A stretch of 64,000 bases of DNA, taken from Lactiplantibacillus songbeiensis (GTDB taxonomy: Bacteria; Bacillota; Bacilli; Lactobacillales; Lactobacillaceae). Positions within the stretch are counted from its first letter, which is position 1, and each line of letters starts with the position of its first letter. This document shows, piece after piece, positions 42,774 to 53,453 of this stretch. The stretch is taken from assembly GCF_005405125.1 (NCBI RefSeq), contig NZ_BJDL01000007.1:1-64000 (forward strand), in the 5' to 3' direction. The translations under genes and the position numbers were made by a program. The notes beneath the pieces are model-generated. The model ran no database searches. It worked only from the letters and a program-made list of their open reading frames with translations, and had not been told where the DNA came from.

Positions 42774-43379
42774 ATGAGTGCGATTCGAGACGATTTAGCG
42801 AAGGCAATTAAGAATAAACATCTCGTTGAAATCTATTCCAAAGGAACCAACGAGCAGTTTAGTGTCGGCTATATATTACAACAAGACGAAAAGTTCGTCT
42901 TAGTCGAAGCCATCAATGTTGACGGTGAGTTGGATGGCTTAGTAGTCTTCCGTAAGGCGTCACTGGCAAAAGTGGTGACGGGAACAGATTACTTGAAGAG
43001 TATGATGACCATCGTGAGCCTCGCCCAACAACGCGGCTACTTCGATGTTTGGAACACGGAACGGTTGGCAGCTAAGTTCTTGAAGAAGGATAACCAGAAA
43101 CATTCCTTATTGAAGACCTTATTAAAGCAAGCCTTCAAACGCGATCAAGTCATTCAGCTATCTGGTCGCATCAAGAAGCATGGCGACAGTTATACCGGTT
43201 TTATTCATAGTGAACATAAGAAGTATCTTGAATTTAACTATGTTGATACGTTTGAACTAGAAAAGCGGCCCCAGATTGCCGTGCGGTATGCAGAGATTGA
43301 CGAAGCAAGTTTGCATAGTTTTGAAACCTTTAACATTACCGCCGTTATCGAGAGCTACATGCCCGGCGACTTCCATTAA
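42774..43379 (+). CDS. conserved-looking cytoplasmic protein of unknown function
   Basis: A 201-residue soluble protein without recognised motifs. The first 70 residues are beta-rich (VEIYSKGTNEQFSVGYILQQ, then FVLVEAINVDGEL) and could form an SH3- or Sm-like barrel. A second beta-rich block comes at about 125-185. I chose the ATG at 42774, which has GGGGGA at the right distance; an earlier in-frame ATG overlaps that ribosome site. It is monocistronic with a terminator. Confidence 0.75.
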   Translation: MSAIRDDLAKAIKNKHLVEIYSKGTNEQFSVGYILQQDEKFVLVEAINVDGELDGLVVFRKASLAKVVTGTDYLKSMMTIVSLAQQRGYFDVWNTERLAAKFLKKDNQKHSLLKTLLKQAFKRDQVIQLSGRIKKHGDSYTGFIHSEHKKYLEFNYVDTFELEKRPQIAVRYAEIDEASLHSFETFNITAVIESYMPGDFH

Positions 43380-43394
43380 AATAGACTAATTATG

Positions 43395-43427
43395 GGTCAG
43401 CTATCTGATGAGATGGCTGGCTTTTTT
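43395..43427 (+). terminator. terminator of the 42774 gene
   Basis: GTCAGCTATCT / AGATGGCTGGC hairpin followed by T6. Confidence 0.82.
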
Positions 43428-43574
43428 GTGTCGACTTTTAGAAGTTTGACGGTGTTTAAAGTTGCTAATGGTGATATAGTTAAACCGAAAGCCCTAGGAT
43501 AATTGTGATGATTGGACTTCCATAATTTTTATGAATATAGATTAGGTTATTTAAGAATTTTAGGGGGCTACGAG

Positions 43575-46500
43575 ATGAGTAGCAAAAATTTAATGCAGGG
43601 TTCAAAACCAGTTAAGGTTCACTATCGGATGTATAAGTCGGGGCGTCAGTGGCTCTTTGCCAGCATGACGGTTGTGACTGTTGGTGGCAGTTTATTATGG
43701 GGCAATCAAGCACATGCAGCCACGACTACGCCAACTAACAATGAATCAGCTGACCAAACAACTGTAAGCGGTACCGCATCGGCTAGTTCAACGGTGACGT
43801 TACATGAGTCAACAAGTACAACTTCACAAGTGTCGTCTTCCAGCGCTGTTAGTGGTGACCAGCAAAGTGGCACTAGTGCCATGAGCCAAGATAGTCAGGC
43901 CAGCCAAGCGAGTCAAGTAACTAATGACTCGAGTAGTGCTAGTCAGCCAGCTATTAGTGAGGGGCAATCAGCACAGTCATCGGCTCAGACATCGAGTCAG
44001 GCCAGTCAGACGAGTCAAGCAACTAGTGCGTCGAGCAGTGTTGGCCAGTCAGCGACTAGTGTTGGTCAACCATCACCAGCGGCAACTAATTCAATTGACG
44101 GTGCTGCAAACCAGTCAAAATCAGCCGTATCATCACTAGCGAGTGTGGCTGATAATCAGCGGATTACCGTACAGCACGTCGTTAGTTTGGCGAATGAACA
44201 AGCTGATAGTGGCACATTAATGGCTAACTTAATGACTTCGGGTGTCAACGCGGCAAATAAGATAGTTGCGACTCGGGCTAGCTTACTTAAGGATGCAACC
44301 CCGGATTCGACGTTTACTTGGACGATTGATGACACTGGGACAACGTTAACGTTGAATGGCGGGACGCCGACTGAATCGCTATATACGATGCTGACGGATG
44401 CGCAACGTGAGAAAATTGAACACATTGTCATTGCAAATCCAGTGACGATTATCGGTGATGTTGGTAAGAATTTTTTAATGGCTTTTACTACGATGAGACG
44501 ATTACCGGGCTGGAAAAGATCAATGTTGATCAGGCGACTGACTTGAACTCAATGTTCAATCGGTTAGGTAATAATCCCTCGTTTAAGCCCATTGCATTTG
44601 GTGGTTTGGCTAACTGGAACGTTTCAAATGTGACGACCTTTAGATTTATGTTCTATAATGCGCAGATTACTAGCGTCGATGTTAAAAATTGGCAAGTTAG
44701 CCAAGTGACGGATATGGGATATATGTTTGATGGGACCTCGCAATTATCTAGCCTGGACCTTAGCGGTTGGCAGGTTACAGGTGGTACATTGAGTGACATG
44801 ACCGACTTTGCTTACGAGTCTAATATCAGTCATTTGGATTTGCGGACTTGGCAAGTAGCTCCAGGACTTAAGGTCAATGCTGCGATTAGTACGGATAATT
44901 TAACTGAAGTAGGGTTAAATGACAGTTTTCAAAACTTTAATATGGGTGATCTTCTTGGTTTTCGCAAGTCAGCGGGATATCCCTATGATGATCAATGGAT
45001 TGATGAAGCCACTCAGAAACGTTATACGGCTGAAGAACTGGAAACGTTATATGATTCTGGTCAAGGGACGACTAGTTTATATAAAATTCATACGGTTACA
45101 GTTCAGGGGCTAACGACTAAAGCGGTGACCATTTATCCGAATATGACTGTTGACCCAATCGCTTTTGCGGACACGTTTGTTGATACAGATGACCGAACAT
45201 GGAATGCAAGTAATATTGACACAAACGCTTCGAATTTTAAATTTGCGAGTCCGGTTGATACGAGTCAAGTTGGTGATTATCAGGTTGAGATTATTTATAC
45301 GAATGATCAAGGTCAACCAATTTCGAGTGAGGCAACTTTGCATGTTATTCCTAGTAAAGTGACCTACACTATGCAAAATCAAACTGCAATTATTAATGAA
45401 AATCCGGCTGATGCGGAAGATACTGAAAAACGTTTAGCGTCACTAATCTCTAAACTGGAACAAATGATGGTTGCAGACGATAATGGGCAAAAGCTGACTT
45501 TGCTAACAGGACTAGAGCTTACTGAAGATTCATATGCCGCATTTGAAGCTATTGAGAGCTTAATTCCAGGGGTTTATTCAATAACATTTACGCATACAGA
45601 TCCAATTGATAATATTCCCGTGGAATCACCGGTAGTTACGTTTACGTTGATTGAGTCAAAAGCAAAGCTCACTTTAAACCCGGTGACAATTATCCGTCCT
45701 GATGGCTCAATTACGGCGACTGACTTATTCCAAACAGCGTTAGATGGTTATGGCGACTCTTTGATCGGTGCGGATGGTCAATTAAGTTCGGCAGTGACAC
45801 TTGATTTAAGTGGCTTGAATTTATCAAAACCAGTGCCGGGGACGTATCAAATCTCGGCAACTTATACGGATGAGGCCAATAATGTCGTGACGGCGACGCA
45901 AGCCGTTACTGTAGCCAAGACAAAGCAAAGTCTTGACTTGAATAATCATGATCAGCCAGTATCATTGATTGCTGGACCACGCCCTTACTTTGTTCCCGCT
46001 AACTTGGTAGATAGCGCAACTGATGGATTTGGTAATCCTATCGATGCGTCACAATTGCAGTACGATTATTATGACTTGAATAATCAGCCAGTAACTTTGG
46101 ATTTAAAAAATCCTGGTAAATATCAATTAAAAATTAGCTACCAGGACAGTGCTGGTAATATTATCAGCAAAACAGTCCCAGTTAATCTCGATGCCACCAA
46201 GGCAAAAGTTAAATTGACGACGAATTCAGAGGGAATTGTGATCAACGATACTGACTTTGATCCAACCTCATTGATTGAAACTGCCGTTGATGAAAATGAT
46301 GACCCATTGAGTCCAACTGTCGTTAGTACCTTTGCACGCATGGCTCGTTTAGGCGGCAATCAGTTATTAATTACCAATCATGTAGATGTAACTAAAGCCG
46401 GAACTTACACGGTTGATTTCAGCTATACCGATGTTGCTGGCAACGTGTCTGAGCAGCATGCCAACGTCACCGTATATGTACCTGCAACCTTTGCGATTCA

Positions 46501-47542
46501 ACCAACACAAACAATCACTCAAGGCGAGGTATTTGACCCGCGGAGTCTCTTTGTATCGGGAACCGGTGTTGATGGCGCAACCTTAACTGCGGCTGATTTG
46601 ACGTATGATTTGAGTGGTGTTGATTTTACCAAAGCAGGTGTCTACCAATTGCCAGTCAGTTACAAGGATCAATATGGCAAGTTGACGACGGCTAACTCAG
46701 AATTAACCATCAAAACGCAGCCAGTTGTTGGTCAAGCAAAGATTACGCTGAATTCAGTAGCGCCGATTGTGGCCGCGGCTAATCAAACCTTTAATCCGAC
46801 GCGAGTGGTTAACATGATTACGACGGCCACCGGCGAAAAAGTGGCGGTAACCGATCCAGCGGTTAAGCTGACAAGCAATGTTGATCCAACCAAGCCGGGG
46901 ACGTATCAAGTACGAGTCAGTTATGCTGGTGTTAGCGCCACTGCGACAATTACAGTTATCGCAGCGACTAACCCGGGTGATGATGGTAATAGTGAGACAA
47001 CTACCCCGACTAAGCCAAATGACGGGCATAACGGTGGCACCACACCCTCTACTAATCCGGATGATAATGGTGGGACAACCACCCCAACCACGCCCGATAT
47101 GGGAAACGGGAACAATGCGACGGTTTCAGATAATAATGGTGGCACAACGATGCCAACGGTTAATAAACCAGTGACATCAGTTAAAACACCGGCAACTGCT
47201 AATCAGTCTAAACCAGTTATTGCTAAGAAACAGGTAACAAACCAGCCTGTAACTAATATCCGGCCAGTTAAAGCGTCATTGGTAGCGACCGATGTGCACG
47301 TTAAAACTGGCACTTGGCAAGCTAGTCCGGCAGGTGTCATGCTAGCTAAGCCTGAAAAGACAACCGTTACCTCGAAAAAAGTTGATTTAAAAGCGCCAAC
47401 ATCTAAGCAGCCAACCAAATCGCAACCGATCAGTGGTGAGTTACCACAAACTAATGACCGAGTATCGGCTGTAGGTATTGTTGGTGCCGCATTAGTCGGA
47501 CTACTAGGTTTGTTTGGTTTGGCTAGTCATCGAAAGTTTTAA
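43575..47542 (+). pseudogene. BspA-like LPxTG surface protein with a frameshift in a T tract
   Basis: The N-terminal frame (43575-44546) has a KxYKxGKxW-type signal peptide (MYKSGRQWLFASM .. AHA) and a Ser/Thr/Gln-rich stretch. After NPVTIIGDVGKN it goes out of frame at a six-T run (44471-44476). One extra T would give NFFNGFYYDETITGLEKINV and join the second frame. That frame runs through BspA-type (DUF285) units (NWNVSNVTTFRFMF), several Ig-like repeats, a Pro/Thr/Asn-rich wall spacer and an LPQTND sorting signal with membrane anchor. The intact product would be about 1,320 residues. It could be a real mutation, phase variation or a sequencing error. Confidence 0.88.
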
Positions 47543-47560
47543 GTTGAAATTGATTGATTT

Positions 47561-47595
47561 AAGGTCTGAAATTAAGTTTTCAGGCCTTTTATTTT
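47561..47595 (+). terminator. terminator of the first surface protein gene
   Basis: AAGGTCTGAAA / TTTTCAGGCCTTTTATTTT hairpin. Confidence 0.8.
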
Positions 47596-47849
47596 GAACT
47601 ATTTTGACGCAATGGTCTAATGACTGATCTAAAGTGGGGACTTAGATTGAAGGCTGAATCGGATGATTGGCTTAGTAATGCTTAAGTAATCATCACTTGC
47701 AAGTAATGGATTGGTTAGGTTTAGTGCGTTAGAATAGTTGCTAGGGTAAATGGTTCTTACATTATTTAATTTATTTTATTGAAATCATTTAATTAATATA
47801 CATGGACTGATTTGTTGGATGAGGGTAACCGAAAGGATGCGGGTTAGAG
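47596..47849. other. AT-rich leader of the second surface protein gene
   Basis: No gene was seen. The region ends with GAAAGGATGCGGG ahead of the ATG at 47850, and a promoter is probable in the AT-rich part near 47760-47810. Confidence 0.45.
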
Positions 47850-50800
47850 ATGTTGTATAAGCAGAATGCCAGGATTCAAAAGGCAAAAATACATTATAAA
47901 ATGTATAAATCTGGTAATAAATGGCTATTTGCTAGTTTGACGATGTTAACTTTAGGATTAGGTGGAACGGTGACTGCGCAGGCGGCAACACCAGTTGGAC
48001 CATCAACACCAGCCGGAACCATGACTAGTCCGGACACTAAAACGTTGCCTAAAAGCCAGTCGATACCAGTATCTTCAGGAGCGCCAGTCGTGGCGAGTGG
48101 CACGTCAGCGGCATCGGCGGCAACGTCTGGAGCTGTTAATTCAACAGTTTCATCAACAGCGGCCGCAGCAAGTTCTGAAGTTGCGGGTTCACAAGCTGTT
48201 TCAGAGACTAGTGCAACCAGCCAAGCCACGAGTACTACAGTTAGCATGGCCGGGACCGATGTCACTAGTGCTTCAACAACCCAAGCATCGACAGATCCAG
48301 CTTCGACGGTAGCGCCAGGTGACCCTAAAGCAACATCACGGGCCTTACCCATTGAAAAAGCTACTGCCGCTAAGCGTTCAACTGTGGAACTTGAAGGGAT
48401 GAACGGGACTGTTCACTGGCAGTTGTCAGACGGTGAATTAACGCTCGACGGTGGGACCTTAGCGGAAAATGAATTCAAAGATAGCACTGGCAATACTGAC
48501 TGGAAATCACGCGTTTATCATGTCACCGTGAAGGCGCCGGTAAAAGTTGTCGGTAAAATTGGGGTTGGCTTGTTTCAAGATTGGAATCAATTAGTAAACA
48601 TTAAGAATGGTGAAAATTTAGACGTCAGTGAAGCCACTGATCTGAATCATATGTTTGCTAATGATCCGAACTTAGCTTCTTTAGACGTTAGTCAATGGCA
48701 AGTAGATCGGGTGACTGATTTTAGTTGGCTTTTTTCAAATGATGCGAGTTTAGGCAGAAATAATGTCATAGTCGACCAAGAAGATACGATCTGTTCGGGG
48801 ATAATTGATGTTAGCAAGTGGCACACTACGGCAGCAACTAACTTACAAGGGGTTTTTCAAGGTGTTCACCGAAATGGTACTTATCCGATGACTTTAAACG
48901 TGGCTAACTGGCAGGTTGATCACGTCACGAATATGAGCGAACTTTTTGCGGAGACCACCTTAGGCCCGTTGGATTTATCTAAGTGGCACGTTGATCAAGT
49001 GACTGATATGAGTGGCATGTTTGCGCGGGTCGAAGGTCTGGAAAATTTGGACTTAAGTCAGTGGCATGTGGGAAACGTCACTACGATGGCTGAGATGTTT
49101 CGTGAGACGACTGATTTGGCGAGCTTAAACGTTGGTCATTGGGATGTCAGTCATGTAACCGACATGCATGCGATGTTTTATGGCACAATGCTGCCCAAGT
49201 TGGCCTTAAATCAATGGGACGTTTCAAATGTCACCAACATGGCCGGTATGTTTAAATGGTCAGCGTTAACGGATTTACAGATTGGTGATTGGCAGACGGG
49301 GCATGTAACTAATATGGGGCATATGTTTGAGCAGGCCGACTTAGTGAAACTAGATTTAAACCGTTGGGACGTGAGCCAGGTCGTTAATATGACTGGCATG
49401 TTCAAATTAATGCCCAACTTACGGGACTTGCAGATTAGTAATTGGCAGACCCACCAGTTGACTAAAATGGCCGGGATGTTTATGGGGATTAGGGATTTAA
49501 CGCCACTAACGACCTTAGATATCGCTAATTGGGATACGTCACACGTGACGAGCTTTGATCAACTCTTCCGAGATCAGAGTCATTTACACAATCTAGATGT
49601 CAGTCGGTGGGACGTTCGGCAAATTGAGTCAATGGACTATGCGTTTGCTGATACTGGTTTGTTGGCGATTGATTTAGGCGACTGGCAGTTACAGCCGTAT
49701 GTGCATATGACACGTGCGCTTAATTCAACAGACTTGGGAAGAATCCGAATTAATGGGACTTTTCGACCTTATGACGCCGATATTTTTCCGACACCCAAAG
49801 TGATGGACGGTAATAGTGATACTGGTCATTGGTATAACTTGGCAACCAATCAAAAATATACATCAAGTGAATTGGTCGATTTGTATCATAAAGTGGACAA
49901 TCAAGGTAATCCGATCGAGCCTGGCCCACTAGCCACCTATATTTGGCGACCAGATCGCAGCCTACTAGAGGTCCAGAATGATGTCAAAATTTATCAATAT
50001 ACGCCATGGCAGGCTGGGCTAGTCATTAGTAAATTGTTAGGCGATCATGGTAATCCAATTGATCCAGCTACCGTACCGGCTGAAGATTTAGTCGTCACGG
50101 CGGTCGATACTAGTAAACTTGGCAAACAACTTGTGCATATCAAATATACGTCCAGTTATGGGAAAGTCTTAGAAAAAGAAACGACTGTCGAAGTTGTCCC
50201 GGCTGGCAAAGCTACCTTAACCGGGCGCGATGTCCTTTTAATTGCGGGACCCAAACATACTGCGTCACAATTAGCGTCTTTATTTAGCGGTACGAATGAG
50301 CAGGGACAACCGTTAACCTTAAATGATGTCACAGTGAGCTGGGTTGATATGAATGGCGAGCCACTCGATCAACCAGATTTAACGCAAGTTGGTCAGTATT
50401 GGGGCCGGTTTAGTTATCAGACTGATAATGTGACTCTTACACAGGCGAGTCAATTAACCGTCTTACCAAGTCGTGCGCTGGTACAGTTGACACCGGCCAC
50501 CGTCGTTGTTGGACCCAATGCGTCCTTTAATTTAGATGATCATTTGTTGATTTGGGATGCGTTTGGTCAACCACTAAGTAGTACGAGTGCTGGGGTGAGC
50601 GTCCACTGGGTCACTGGGCCGCAATTGCGTGCGACCCAAGCGACCGGACGGTATACCGCGACGGTTAGTTATACCGATATTGCGGGTAATCAGTTGACCG
50701 ATACCGCGACGATGCGCTTGATTAGTAGCCAAGCTAATATCTTGACGGTACCGAGTTTGAAAGTCTTGCAAGGCACAACCTTTGATCCGACTCAAACGGT

Positions 50801-51803
50801 TATTGCAGCATGGGACGCGGCTGGTCAGCCTTTAGCGTCCACGCAGTTAACATATGCGTCAACGGTGGACCCATCGAAGTTAGGCCAATACTGGGTAAAG
50901 GCCAGTTATCAAGATGAAGTCGGTAACGCACCGATTATCAAGTGGGTGCCGGTAACGGTTATCCAGCCGGTTAAGATTAGTTTAAAGACGCCACCATTGT
51001 TAATTGCTGGTCCCAAAACCACGTTTGACCCACAACAATTAATCGAGCAGGTGCAAGATGAAAACGGTCAAACTGTTCCACTCAACCAAGTGTCGGTAGT
51101 CAGCAACGTGAATCCACAACGAGTTGGCACTTATCCCGTGACGGTTAGCTATGGCGAGGGCAGTGCACAATTAATGGTCGTGGTGCAGGCGTCACAGGCT
51201 GGTCTCCAAGTTAAGACGCCGATTAAATTAGTGGTTGGTCAAGCTTGGCAACCGCAAGCCGCTTATGTGAGTGGTACTGATGCGACTGGTCACACCTTGC
51301 CATGGTCAGCGGTGACGGTGAAGGGACAAGTTGATTCCCAACAGGTCGGCATGACTGAGCTTTGGTATCAGTACACGGATATTGCCGGTAATCTGTGGCA
51401 ACAGTCCGTCTGGGTACAAGTCGAGCCAGATACTCAACCAGGTGGTGGCGGGGGTGGTACGGAGACACCGGGACCGGTGCCGCCAATCACAACGCCAGAG
51501 CCGCCGGTTGAGCCGGGGACACCAACTGATCCTGAAAAGCCCACGCAACCAGAGAAACCACTGAGGCCAGTTCAACCAACTAATCCGACTAAACCAGGCA
51601 CTGGCGCGACTGCTGGCGGACAAATCACGGTGAAACCAGTCATAGCTAAACCAGTAGTTGCATCGAAACCAAGCGCCAATTCATCAAAAGCGACTGAATT
51701 ACCACAAACTAATGAAACGACTACCATCGCGACAGCTTTAGCTGGTGTCAGTCTATTGATGGTTAGTCTAGGTGAGTTGATTGATTGGCGTCGTTTCTTC
51801 TAA
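47850..51803 (+). CDS. BspA-like LPxTG-anchored surface protein
   Basis: A 1,317-residue paralogue of the previous gene. Residues 1 to about 46 form a KxYKxGKxW-type signal (KMYKSGNKWLFASL .. AQA). A Ser/Ala/Thr-rich region reaches about residue 165. I count 13 BspA-type (DUF285) repeats around the pattern L-x-V-x-x-W-x-V-x-x-V-T-x-M-x-x-M-F between residues about 275 and 620. Repeated Ig-like domains of about 80 residues follow, then a Pro/Glu/Thr-rich wall-spanning segment and the sorting signal LPQTNE with hydrophobic tail. Such proteins are thought to act in adhesion; a ligand is unknown. Ribosome site GAAAGGATG. Confidence 0.92.
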   Translation: MLYKQNARIQKAKIHYKMYKSGNKWLFASLTMLTLGLGGTVTAQAATPVGPSTPAGTMTSPDTKTLPKSQSIPVSSGAPVVASGTSAASAATSGAVNSTVSSTAAAASSEVAGSQAVSETSATSQATSTTVSMAGTDVTSASTTQASTDPASTVAPGDPKATSRALPIEKATAAKRSTVELEGMNGTVHWQLSDGELTLDGGTLAENEFKDSTGNTDWKSRVYHVTVKAPVKVVGKIGVGLFQDWNQLVNIKNGENLDVSEATDLNHMFANDPNLASLDVSQWQVDRVTDFSWLFSNDASLGRNNVIVDQEDTICSGIIDVSKWHTTAATNLQGVFQGVHRNGTYPMTLNVANWQVDHVTNMSELFAETTLGPLDLSKWHVDQVTDMSGMFARVEGLENLDLSQWHVGNVTTMAEMFRETTDLASLNVGHWDVSHVTDMHAMFYGTMLPKLALNQWDVSNVTNMAGMFKWSALTDLQIGDWQTGHVTNMGHMFEQADLVKLDLNRWDVSQVVNMTGMFKLMPNLRDLQISNWQTHQLTKMAGMFMGIRDLTPLTTLDIANWDTSHVTSFDQLFRDQSHLHNLDVSRWDVRQIESMDYAFADTGLLAIDLGDWQLQPYVHMTRALNSTDLGRIRINGTFRPYDADIFPTPKVMDGNSDTGHWYNLATNQKYTSSELVDLYHKVDNQGNPIEPGPLATYIWRPDRSLLEVQNDVKIYQYTPWQAGLVISKLLGDHGNPIDPATVPAEDLVVTAVDTSKLGKQLVHIKYTSSYGKVLEKETTVEVVPAGKATLTGRDVLLIAGPKHTASQLASLFSGTNEQGQPLTLNDVTVSWVDMNGEPLDQPDLTQVGQYWGRFSYQTDNVTLTQASQLTVLPSRALVQLTPATVVVGPNASFNLDDHLLIWDAFGQPLSSTSAGVSVHWVTGPQLRATQATGRYTATVSYTDIAGNQLTDTATMRLISSQANILTVPSLKVLQGTTFDPTQTVIAAWDAAGQPLASTQLTYASTVDPSKLGQYWVKASYQDEVGNAPIIKWVPVTVIQPVKISLKTPPLLIAGPKTTFDPQQLIEQVQDENGQTVPLNQVSVVSNVNPQRVGTYPVTVSYGEGSAQLMVVVQASQAGLQVKTPIKLVVGQAWQPQAAYVSGTDATGHTLPWSAVTVKGQVDSQQVGMTELWYQYTDIAGNLWQQSVWVQVEPDTQPGGGGGGTETPGPVPPITTPEPPVEPGTPTDPEKPTQPEKPLRPVQPTNPTKPGTGATAGGQITVKPVIAKPVVASKPSANSSKATELPQTNETTTIATALAGVSLLMVSLGELIDWRRFF

Positions 51804-51820
51804 AATTAATATTTTTTAAT

Positions 51821-51850
51821 GAGGCTTGGATTAAGTTCCAAGTCTTTTTT
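51821..51850 (+). terminator. terminator of the second surface protein gene
   Basis: GGCTTGGA / TCCAAGTC hairpin with TTTTTT. Confidence 0.75.
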
Positions 51851-51976
51851 GTTCGGTGACTTTGTTTGTAATTAATTTAAGTCGTTGTCTGGAATTGAAA
51901 TGACAGAAAAATCTCCCGATAGATTAGTATCAAGCTAGCCTAACCGTAGTGGCAAGTAGAATCTGATAGTATTCAA

Positions 51977-52039
51977 ACGTGTTCACGCTAATGGCTAGGC
52001 ACTACTCAGAAGTAACCTGTTGGCGCTCACACTCTTAGA
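51977..52039 (-). repeat. deleted D-family repeat upstream of the kinase gene
   Basis: AACGTGTTCACGCTAATGG, then CTAGGCACTACTC, then ACCTGTTGGCGC and CACTCTTAGA. This matches the ends of the D copy in the S-MK box, with most of the central hairpin missing. Confidence 0.6.
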
Positions 52040-52100
52040 AATTGTTAAGTTTCTCAACATCAAATATACAAACGGACGGCCTTCCGATACAATAGGACTA

Positions 52101-53447
52101 ATGAACTTTCGGTATCTTGGGGAGGGCGGCATCATCGTTTATGTGAATTGGTATATCGCCGCGTTTGATCATTGGTATTCAGTCATGCTGGTCTTTGTGC
52201 TGCAAATCCTAATTAATCGGGAATTGCAACATCGCCGGGTCTATCTGACCGTTGTGATGATGGCAGTATTGTTGACCGGATCCTATTTACTTTATGATGA
52301 TTATTCAGACATTGCGACGTTTATTGTGAACTTGGGGTTGCTGGTCTTCGTTAAAGATAAAAAGTATTTTATTGTGACGAGTCTGACGGCGACCCTTGCT
52401 TATATTTTATTTAGTTTTTTTGGCAATTACGCGACAGAAACGATTTTTGATCTTTTTCATTTAGGTATCGGTCTGTGGAGTGGCTGGGCTTTTGAAATTG
52501 TTGGGGAAATCGTGGTCACCGCATGTATGTTGGTCGTGGCGATTAGTTTTCGACTGTTACACAAGCGGCATGCCAAGCAGTTTAGCGATGACGTGACGTT
52601 AAACGTGATTGCGAGTGCTTTGATTGTGGCGGCGATTGCGTACTTTGCGATTGCATCGGCGGCCGATAATTATAACATCGGGCATGGCTTTTTAGGTATC
52701 TTGATGATTATCTTGGTGGCAATCCTGCTGATCAACGGGGGGACGTTTATTTACTTGTTCTACAGCTATACAATGCGGGTTCAAGCCCATCGGCAAGCCT
52801 TAGAACGCCAGCAATATGATATTTATGTTAAAAATTTGGAAAGCAGTTATCAAAATTTACGTAAGTTCCGGCACGATTATCAAAATATTTTGCTCTCATT
52901 GAGTGAGTACGTGCAAGACGCGCACAATGCCGAATTGCAGACTTATTTTGATGATGTGATCAAGCGGTCGCAAAAGAGCTTGAGTCGCGATTTTGGACAT
53001 TTTGATAATTTGGAACGGATTAAAGACAAGTCTCTCAAAGCTATCATTCAAGATAAGTTTTCAGCGGCACGTCAAGCAGGCGTGCAAGTGCGGTTAGAGG
53101 CAAATGATGACATTTCAACGCCGCCAGTTGATCCGGTGACGTTGGCCCGGGTGAGTGGGATCTTATTAGATAATGCGATTGAAGCTGTCAACGGACAACC
53201 CGGTGGCGAAATTGCGGTTGCCGTTGTAAAATACGCGAAAATGGTGGAATTGATTTTTGCAAATTCACTGCAAGCGCCGATTGACCGGGTCGATGAATTG
53301 TTGACACCGGGGCATACGTCGAAAGGCGCTGGTCACGGTCAAGGGTTAGCGACAGTGCGCGAGCTGCTGGATCCGTTGCCGAACGTGACTTATGAGATTA
53401 GTGCCCAGCAGCAATTTGAATTTATCATTAGTATTGAAAGTGAGTGA
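52101..53447 (+). CDS. Agr/Lam-type sensor histidine kinase (HPK10)
   Basis: A membrane sensor of about 448 residues. About six or seven helices fill the first 210 residues. The cytoplasmic part has the H-box FRHDYQNILLSL with the phosphorylated His near 257, the N-box LLDNAIEAVNG, and the GHGQGLATVRELL nucleotide loop. This is the AgrC-like family that senses peptides. No AgrD/AgrB-like peptide genes are nearby, resembling the orphan LamK/LamR pair of L. plantarum. The start is uncertain: ATG 52101 has AGGA only three bases before it, and GTG 52143 is also possible. Confidence 0.88.
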   Translation: MNFRYLGEGGIIVYVNWYIAAFDHWYSVMLVFVLQILINRELQHRRVYLTVVMMAVLLTGSYLLYDDYSDIATFIVNLGLLVFVKDKKYFIVTSLTATLAYILFSFFGNYATETIFDLFHLGIGLWSGWAFEIVGEIVVTACMLVVAISFRLLHKRHAKQFSDDVTLNVIASALIVAAIAYFAIASAADNYNIGHGFLGILMIILVAILLINGGTFIYLFYSYTMRVQAHRQALERQQYDIYVKNLESSYQNLRKFRHDYQNILLSLSEYVQDAHNAELQTYFDDVIKRSQKSLSRDFGHFDNLERIKDKSLKAIIQDKFSAARQAGVQVRLEANDDISTPPVDPVTLARVSGILLDNAIEAVNGQPGGEIAVAVVKYAKMVELIFANSLQAPIDRVDELLTPGHTSKGAGHGQGLATVRELLDPLPNVTYEISAQQQFEFIISIESE

Positions 53448-53453
53448 GAACCT

